Source: Iamia sp. SCSIO 61187
Lineage (GTDB): Bacteria; Actinomycetota; Acidimicrobiia; Acidimicrobiales; Iamiaceae
Length of the DNA stretch: 64,000 nt
Reading direction: 5' to 3'
Assembly (NCBI RefSeq): GCF_019443745.1
Contig: NZ_CP050948.1
Location: 620,001 to 684,000, forward strand
The number at the start of each line of letters is the position of its first letter. The first letter of the stretch is position 1. The notes under the pieces are model-generated. The model was not told the DNA's origin. It saw only the letters and a program-made list of their open reading frames with translations, and made no database searches. A program made the position numbers and the translations under genes. This document shows positions 59,082 through 64,000 of this stretch, piece by piece.

Positions 59082-59788
59082 GCACCGACACCGACACCCA
59101 CGGGGCCTTCGAGGCCGCCCTGGCCGCCCGCATGAGCGCAGCCACCGAGACCGTCACCGCCGCCGGCGTCACCCGCGAGGGCATCGACCAGCGCCTCGCC
59201 GCCCGCCAGGCCGCCCGCCGGCGCCGCCAGGGCGGGATGGCGGTCCTCGCCGCCGCCGTCCTCGTGATCGTCGGCGCCATCGGCCTGTTCACCCTCGGCG
59301 GTGGCGACGACTCCGGCAGCCCGGTCGTGGCCGACGGCGGCGGCACCACCGAGGCGCCCTCCCCGTCGACCGAACCGCCGAGCACCCAGGCCCCGACGAC
59401 CGCGGCGTGCGCCCCCGCCTTCATCCCGGGTGCGGACGAGCCCCTGACGGACCCGGAGTGCGAGGCGGGGCCGCCCACCACGGCGCCGTCGGCCACCGAT
59501 GCCCCTGCGCCGGCGGCCGAGCCGCCGACGACGGTCACGCCGAGCACCGACGTCCCGCCGTCGACGAGCCCGCCGGCGACCGATCCGCCGAGCACCGCCG
59601 TCCCCCCGGCCCTCGTCCCGGGCCAGGCGTGCGCCCCGGGCTCGTCGCCCGACTGCATCGACCCCGAGGGCGACGGCTCGCACGTGTACCTGATCGGCGG
59701 GGCCGACTGCATGGCGTCTCCGATCGGCGGCTCGCAGTGCGCCGACCTCGACGGCGACGGGAACGCCGGCTACCCCGACCAGGGCTGA
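59078..59788 (+). CDS. Membrane-anchored Thr/Pro-stalk protein, partner of the sigma factor
   Basis: This 236-residue protein has a cytoplasmic N-terminus of about 50 residues with RQAARRRRQGG, one membrane helix at about 55-75, and a long Thr/Pro/Ser stalk with cysteines. A C-terminal acidic end follows, with DLDGDGNAGYPD resembling a dockerin or EF-hand calcium loop. The ATG overlaps the sigma stop (ATGA). The arrangement mirrors the 19623 gene and suggests an anti-sigma role, though no zinc motif is visible. The calcium-loop ending would suit an extracellular sensor; this is inference. Confidence 0.7.
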   Translation: MSTDTDTHGAFEAALAARMSAATETVTAAGVTREGIDQRLAARQAARRRRQGGMAVLAAAVLVIVGAIGLFTLGGGDDSGSPVVADGGGTTEAPSPSTEPPSTQAPTTAACAPAFIPGADEPLTDPECEAGPPTTAPSATDAPAPAAEPPTTVTPSTDVPPSTSPPATDPPSTAVPPALVPGQACAPGSSPDCIDPEGDGSHVYLIGGADCMASPIGGSQCADLDGDGNAGYPDQG

Positions 59789-59795
59789 CCCACCC

Positions 59796-59842
59796 TTCTG
59801 GCAACCCTCATCCACCCACCAGGTGGATGCGGGTTGCCAGAA
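59796..59842. terminator. Long intergenic hairpin
   Basis: Arms of 21 nt (59796-59816 and 59822-59842) pair with one mismatch and a 5-nt loop. The TTCTGGCAACCCTC end is nearly identical to the hairpin at 153-199. It sits 8 nt after the stop of the stalk-protein gene. Confidence 0.7.
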
Positions 59843-59859
59843 CGCGTCACGATGGCCCG

Positions 59860-61104
59860 ATGGACCTGACCTACCCCCCCGAGGCCGAGGAGTTCCGCAC
59901 CGAGATCCGGGGGTGGCTCGAGGAGAACCTGCCGGAGGGCTGGTTCGACGAGGGCTTCGAGATGACGCCCGACGAGCGCAAGGCGTTCACCGAGGAGTGG
60001 ACCGAGAAGCTGTTCGCCGGCGGGTGGATCTGCGCCACCTGGCCCCAGGAGTACGGCGGCAAGGGCCTCTCGCTGATCCAGGGCGTGGTCCTCTCCGAGG
60101 AGTTCTCCCGGGCCAAGGCGCCCATGCGGGCCGACTTCTTCGGCGACACGCTCGTCGGCCCCACGATCCTCCAGTACGGCACCGAGGAGCAGAAGAAGCA
60201 GTTCCTCCCGCAGATCCTCAAGGGCGAGGTGCGCTGGTGCCAGGGCTTCTCCGAGCCCGAGAGCGGCTCGGACCTGGCGTCACTGAAGACCAAGGCCGTC
60301 CTCGACGGCGACGAGTGGGTCATCACCGGGCAGAAGGTCTGGACGACGCAGGCCCAGTTCGCCGACTACTGCTTCCTCCTCGCTCGCACCGACCCGGACG
60401 TCAAGAAGCAGGCCGGCATCTCCTACCTGCTCGTGCCCATGCAGCAGGACGGCATCGAGGTGCGGGGGATCGTCCAGCCCGACGGCACCGACGAGTTCAA
60501 CGAGGTGTTCTTCGACGGCGCCCGGTGCCCCAAGGAGAACGTCCTCGGCGGCGTGAACAACGGCTGGACCGTGGCCAACTCGACGCTCGGCTTCGAGCGG
60601 GGCATGTCCGCCACGACCGGGCACCGCCGCTTCGAGGAGGAGTGGCGCCTCCTCGTCGAGCAGGCCCAGGCCAACGGCAAGATCGCCGATCCCATCGTCC
60701 GCCAGGGCCTGGCCCGCTACCACTCCAAGATCCAGATCCTCCGCATCAACGGCCTGCGGAACCTGACCGCCAACCTGACCGGCGAGAAGGACATGGGGGT
60801 GGCCGCCCTCGGCGCCACCAACAAGATGTTCTGGTCGGAGATGCACAAGGAGGCCATGGAGCTGGCCCTCGACATCTTCGGCACCGAGTCCCTGCTCTCG
60901 ACGGTCGGGCCCGAGAAGGGCTCCTGGCCGGCGACGGCCCGCACCCAGGGTCGCGCGGCCTACCCGGTGAGCCCCATGGTGTCGTCGTTCTTCTTCAGCC
61001 GGTCCGAGACCATCTGGGGCGGCACGTCGCAGATCCAGCGCAACATCGTCGGCGAGAAGGTCCTCGGCCTGCCCCGCGAGCCCAAGCCGCCGGCCAAGGG
61101 CTGA
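59860..61104 (+). CDS. Acyl-CoA dehydrogenase
   Basis: This 414-residue protein has the N-terminal helical domain (LTYPPEAEEFRTEIRGWLEE), the FAD-contacting middle domain (CQGFSEPESGSDLASLKTKA, ITGQKVWTTQAQFADY), and a C-terminal domain with the IWGGTSQIQRNIVGEKVLGL motif. The catalytic base is not obvious in this divergent subfamily, which includes long- and branched-chain and sterol side-chain members. CACGAT 6 nt before the ATG may be a leaderless -10. Electrons would pass to EtfBA. Confidence 0.9.
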   Translation: MDLTYPPEAEEFRTEIRGWLEENLPEGWFDEGFEMTPDERKAFTEEWTEKLFAGGWICATWPQEYGGKGLSLIQGVVLSEEFSRAKAPMRADFFGDTLVGPTILQYGTEEQKKQFLPQILKGEVRWCQGFSEPESGSDLASLKTKAVLDGDEWVITGQKVWTTQAQFADYCFLLARTDPDVKKQAGISYLLVPMQQDGIEVRGIVQPDGTDEFNEVFFDGARCPKENVLGGVNNGWTVANSTLGFERGMSATTGHRRFEEEWRLLVEQAQANGKIADPIVRQGLARYHSKIQILRINGLRNLTANLTGEKDMGVAALGATNKMFWSEMHKEAMELALDIFGTESLLSTVGPEKGSWPATARTQGRAAYPVSPMVSSFFFSRSETIWGGTSQIQRNIVGEKVLGLPREPKPPAKG

Positions 61105-61153
61105 TCCTGGCGCACCCCCGGCGGCGCGCCCGTCCCTCCTCCACACTGAGAGG

Positions 61154-62122
61154 GTGATCCGGCGACGCGTCCTCGCGCTCGTCGCCGTGGCGTCGCTGCT
61201 CCTGGGGTGCGGCTCGTCCCCGTCGGACGACGACGGGGCTCGGGGATCGACCACGACGGCGGCGACCACGACGATCGGTGACGACGCCGGGGCGGGCGCG
61301 TCGACGTCCGCCCCGACGACCACCACCGAGGCGCCGGGACCGGTGGCCGAGCTGCCCCGCGGCGGCACCGAGATCTTCCCGGCCTTCCGCGTCGTCGCCC
61401 AGTACGGCAACGCCCAGGCCCCGGTGATGGGGGTGCTCGGCGAGGTGCCGCCCGAGCAGGCCGCCGCCCGGGTGCAGGCCGCAGCCGACCCCTTCGCCAC
61501 ACCGGACCGGCCGGTGCTGCCGGCCTTCGAGCTCATCGTCACCGTGGCCCAGGGCGCCCCCGGCCCGACGGGGACCTACTCGACCCCGACGCCGATGGAG
61601 CTGGTGCGCCCGTGGCTCGAGGCGGCGCGCGCCGCGGACATGCTGCTGGTCCTCGACCTCCAGCCCGGCACCGGCGACTTCCTGACCGACGCCCGGCGGT
61701 TCGAGGAGCTGCTCCGCCAACCCGACGTCGGCCTCGCCCTCGACCCCGAGTGGCGGATGGCGCCGGGCCAGGTCCCGGGCCAGGTGGTCGGCGGGGTCGA
61801 CGCCGCCGAGGTCAACGAGGTCTCGGCCTGGCTGGCTGCCATCGTGGCCGAGGAGCGCCTGCCCCAGAAGCTGTTCGTGATCCACCGCTTCACCGACCAG
61901 ATGGTGCGCGACGCCGACCAGGTCGAGGATCGACCCGGGCTGGCCACCGTGTTCCACGTCGACGGGTTCGGGGGACGGTCGGTGAAGCTCCGGAAGCTCG
62001 ACCAGCTCCGCGGGCCGTACTGGACCGGGTTCAAGCTGTTCCTCGACGAGGACACCGACCTCTTCCAGCCGGCCGAGGTCCTGGCCCTCCCCGACCCGCC
62101 CGACCTCGTGACCTACCAGTAG
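61154..62122 (+). CDS. Hypothetical lipoprotein with a possible barrel domain
   Basis: This 322-residue protein has a lipobox (LLLGCGSS, lipidated Cys near residue 19), a Thr-rich linker to about residue 65, and a domain with alternating strands and helices. ADMLLVLDLQPGTGDF, VGLALDPEWRM, LFVIHRFTDQMV and FKLFLDEDTDL suggest a TIM-like barrel. I do not recognise the family; a glycosidase-related fold is possible. CACACT 6 nt before the GTG may be its -10. It lies between two acyl-CoA dehydrogenase genes without an obvious link. Confidence 0.65.
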   Translation: MIRRRVLALVAVASLLLGCGSSPSDDDGARGSTTTAATTTIGDDAGAGASTSAPTTTTEAPGPVAELPRGGTEIFPAFRVVAQYGNAQAPVMGVLGEVPPEQAAARVQAAADPFATPDRPVLPAFELIVTVAQGAPGPTGTYSTPTPMELVRPWLEAARAADMLLVLDLQPGTGDFLTDARRFEELLRQPDVGLALDPEWRMAPGQVPGQVVGGVDAAEVNEVSAWLAAIVAEERLPQKLFVIHRFTDQMVRDADQVEDRPGLATVFHVDGFGGRSVKLRKLDQLRGPYWTGFKLFLDEDTDLFQPAEVLALPDPPDLVTYQ

Positions 62123-62164
62123 CGAGCCCGGCCGCTCCGTTCGGACAGGACGGGCGGTGGCTGG

Positions 62165-62170
62165 CAGGAT
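62165..62170 (+). promoter_or_regulatory. Candidate leaderless -10 (CAGGAT) that decides the acyl-CoA dehydrogenase start
   Basis: CAGGAT ends 7 nt before the GTG at 62178. The alternative in-frame GTG at 62157 lies upstream of it and has no -10 or ribosome site. Confidence 0.4.
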
Positions 62171-62177
62171 CGGCGGC

Positions 62178-63290
62178 GTGGACCTCTCCCTGCCGCCCGA
62201 GCTGGAGTCGCTGGCCGCCGAGGCCCGAGAGCTGGGGGAGGAGTGGGCGGCACGGAGCGAGATCGCCGAGGAGTCGTGGATCGTCGGCCACGACAGCGAG
62301 GTGGCCAAGGCCCTGGCCGAGCGGGGCTGGCTGGGCATGACCTGGCCCGTCGAGCACGGCGGGGGCGGTCGATCGGTGCTGGAGCGCTTCGTCGTCTACG
62401 AGGCCCTGATCAGCGCCGGCGCCCCCATCGCGGCGTCGTGGTTCGCCGACCGCCAGATCGGGCCGACGCTGCTGGAGTTCGGGACGCCGGACCAGCAGGC
62501 GCGGTTCCTGCCCGGGATGCTCTCGGGGGACGCCATGTGGGGCATCGGCATGAGCGAGCCCGACGCCGGGTCCGACGTGGCGTCGATCCGGACCCGGGCC
62601 GTCCGCGACGGCGACGAGTTCGTCGTCGACGGCCAGAAGGTGTGGACCAGCGGCGCCGCCCACGCCGACTTCGTGTACCTCGTCGCCCGCACCGACCCCG
62701 ACGCCCCGCCCCACAAGGGCCTGTCGGAGCTGATCGTCGACCTGCGCTCGCCGGGCGTCACCGTCGAGCCGATCCTCGACATGACCGGCAGCCGCCACTT
62801 CTGCGAGGTGTACTTCGACGGCGTCCGGGTCCCGGCCGCCAACCTGGTGGGCCAGCTCAACGGCAGCTTCAAGCAGATCATGCGGCAGATGGAGCACGAG
62901 CGGGGCGGCATCGACCGGCTGGTGTCGAACCGCCGGCTGTACGAGGACGTGCTGCCCCTCGCCGACCTCACCGACCTGCGGGTGCGCGAGGAGGTGGCCC
63001 ACCTCGAGACCGGGTACCGCCTCGGCCGGCTGCTCGTCCTGCGCGAGGTCCTGGGCCAGGCGCCCAAGGGCTTCTCGGCCGCCACCAAGACGTTCTGCAC
63101 CGAGCACGAGGTGCGCGTCGCCGCCTTCGTCGCCAAGGTCCTCGGTCCCGCCGCCACCCTGGCCACGCCCGGGCTCCGCTTCCGGGCGTCGCGCAACATC
63201 GCCTACGGCCCGGCCTACACGATCATGGGCGGCACCGCCGAGATCCTCCGCAACATCCTGGCCGAGCGCGTCCTCGGCCTCCCCCGCTGA
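62178..63290 (+). CDS. Acyl-CoA dehydrogenase
   Basis: This protein of about 370 residues has WGIGMSEPDAGSDVASIRTRA, VDGQKVWTSGAAHADF, and a C-terminal AYTIMGGTAEILRNILAERVLGL. It is the same subfamily style as the gene at 59860 but distinct in sequence. Actinobacterial sterol-degrading dehydrogenases often work as pairs of different subunits; these two could form such a heteromer, though the 1.1-kb separation argues against tight coupling. The GTG at 62178 is preferred to the GTG at 62157. Confidence 0.88.
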   Translation: MDLSLPPELESLAAEARELGEEWAARSEIAEESWIVGHDSEVAKALAERGWLGMTWPVEHGGGGRSVLERFVVYEALISAGAPIAASWFADRQIGPTLLEFGTPDQQARFLPGMLSGDAMWGIGMSEPDAGSDVASIRTRAVRDGDEFVVDGQKVWTSGAAHADFVYLVARTDPDAPPHKGLSELIVDLRSPGVTVEPILDMTGSRHFCEVYFDGVRVPAANLVGQLNGSFKQIMRQMEHERGGIDRLVSNRRLYEDVLPLADLTDLRVREEVAHLETGYRLGRLLVLREVLGQAPKGFSAATKTFCTEHEVRVAAFVAKVLGPAATLATPGLRFRASRNIAYGPAYTIMGGTAEILRNILAERVLGLPR

Positions 63291-63302
63291 CCCCACGCCC
63301 CA

Positions 63303-63353
63303 CGAACCTTGTCCGGAAGTCCCCCTCCGTGGCCGGGTTCCGGACAACGTTCG
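63303..63353. terminator. Intergenic hairpin after the acyl-CoA dehydrogenase
   Basis: Arms of 16 nt (63303-63318 and 63338-63353, TTGTCCGGAA/TTCCGGACAA core) pair with one mismatch around a 19-nt loop, 12 nt after the stop. Confidence 0.6.
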
Positions 63354-63380
63354 ATGATCGCCCCTCCTGAGGAGCCCGCT

Positions 63381-64000
63381 GTGCCCATCTCCCTCGACCG
63401 TGCCGACGGCGTGGCCACCATCACGGTGGCCAACCCCGGCCTCCGCAACGCCCTCGACGTCTCGCTCGCCGGTGACCTGATCGCCGCCTGCGAGGAGGTC
63501 GACGCCGACCCGTCGATCGGGGCCGCCGTGGTGCAGGGCGCCGACGGCACCTTCTGCTCGGGCGCCGACCGCAGCCTGCTCGACGCCAAGGTCGACCAGG
63601 CGGGCGAGCCCCAGTACCCGTCGATGGGCCTGATCTACGAGTCGTTCCACCGGGTCGGGAAGCTGGCCGTCCCCGTCGTCGGGGCCATCCGGGGCGCCGT
63701 GGTGGGGGCGGGCACCAACCTCATGCTGGCCACCGACCTGCGGGTCGTCGCCGACGACGCCAAGGTGCTGGCCGGGTTCCTCCGCATCGGCCTCCACCCC
63801 GGAGGCGGCTTCTTCACCCTGGCCGGCCGGGCCGGGGGGCGGGAGACCGCCGCCGCCCTCGGCCTGTTCGGCGAGATGCTGGTCGGCCAGGCCGTCGTCG
63901 ACGCCGGGCTGGCGTGGGAGGCGGTGCCCGACGCCGACGTGGAGGACCGGGCCCACGCCCTGGCCGCCGTCGCCGCCGCCGACCCGGAGCTGGCCCGGGT
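63381..64000 (+). CDS. Enoyl-CoA hydratase/isomerase family protein, cut by the window end
   Basis: The first 206 codons are present and remain open to the last base. The crotonase marks are ITVANPGLRNALD, the oxyanion motif TFCSGADRSLLD near residue 55, and VVGAIRGAVVGAGTNLMLATD near residue 95. GFLRIGLHPGGGFFTL in the third segment lacks the classical hydratase glutamate. GAGGAG lies about 7 nt before the GTG. It follows the second acyl-CoA dehydrogenase on the same strand and could act on its product. Confidence 0.85.
   Translation, partial: MPISLDRADGVATITVANPGLRNALDVSLAGDLIAACEEVDADPSIGAAVVQGADGTFCSGADRSLLDAKVDQAGEPQYPSMGLIYESFHRVGKLAVPVVGAIRGAVVGAGTNLMLATDLRVVADDAKVLAGFLRIGLHPGGGFFTLAGRAGGRETAAALGLFGEMLVGQAVVDAGLAWEAVPDADVEDRAHALAAVAAADPELAR

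Noticed and set aside
1-64000. Phage defence or secondary-metabolite gene cluster
   Set aside because: Apart from the mycofactocin genes I found no restriction, toxin-antitoxin, retron, Argonaute, NRPS/PKS or lanthipeptide signatures.

Overview
This window is very GC-rich, gene-dense bacterial chromosome and is almost certainly from an actinobacterium. WhiB, a DUF3107 protein, the SCO1664/DUF3090/MSMEG_4193-type trio, a PdtaS-type sensor kinase, a mycothiol-type DinB-fold enzyme, glucosyl-3-phosphoglycerate synthase and mycofactocin genes all point there. A complete System I cytochrome c maturation operon, instead of the CcsBA system usual in Actinobacteria, together with many acyl-CoA enzymes, suggests a deep lineage such as Acidimicrobiia. 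That placement is inference. I found no rRNA, tRNA or CRISPR array.

Layout. 1-4.3 kb: end of a kinase-like gene, a sigma factor fused to a membrane-anchored stalk, a secreted Calx-beta protein and gpgS. 4.3-14 kb: a lipoprotein hydrolase and FGGY kinase, then a mycofactocin region split into two convergent arms: NDMA-type alcohol dehydrogenase, mftE, a mycofactocin-type SDR and mftF rightward, and mftA-B-C-D leftward. 14-23 kb: an ArsB/NhaD-like permease, two enoyl-CoA hydratases, a HelD-type motor ATPase, a sigma factor with a membrane partner, and a class E sortase. 23-30 kb: ccmABCDEFGH plus a CcmI-like gene, mostly with overlapping start and stop codons. 30-40 kb: SixA-type phosphatase, cysteine desulfurase, a SufR-like Fe-S regulator divergent from mrp, an MFS carrier, a sphingosine-phosphate-lyase-like PLP enzyme, DUF3107 and a pair of ArsA/Get3-type ATPases. 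40-45 kb: pdtaS and whiB, convergent and separated by an IS110-family insertion. 45-50 kb: AIM24-type protein, lipid kinase, PAP2 phosphatase and the electron transfer flavoprotein etfBA. 50-56 kb: MMPL exporter with TetR regulator, the SCO1664/DUF3090/phosphatase trio, and a family 5 uracil-DNA glycosylase. 56-64 kb: FrhB-like iron-sulfur protein, another sigma factor/membrane pair, two acyl-CoA dehydrogenases and a third enoyl-CoA hydratase cut by the window end.

How the genes work together. MftA-F would make the peptide-derived redox cofactor mycofactocin for the adjacent NDMA-type alcohol dehydrogenase and SDR. The acyl-CoA dehydrogenases, enoyl-CoA hydratases and EtfBA form a beta-oxidation-like set feeding electrons to the respiratory chain, whose c-type cytochromes the Ccm operon would mature. 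The cysteine desulfurase, Mrp and SufR-like regulator form an Fe-S cluster neighbourhood.

Most interesting signals. (1) In the IS110 element, all four guide segments expected of a bridge RNA can be read by eye in the 226-nt leader. They match the element's own ends and its insertion site, and an unoccupied copy of that site lies 11 kb away in a related dispersed repeat. (2) A family of GGTGCC/GGCACC palindromes sits almost only between convergent genes. (3) Many genes carry a (T/C)ANNNT hexamer 6-10 nt before the start codon, the signature of leaderless transcription; I used it to choose several starts. (4) Three sigma factors are each fused to or overlapped with a single-pass protein bearing a Pro/Thr-rich stalk.
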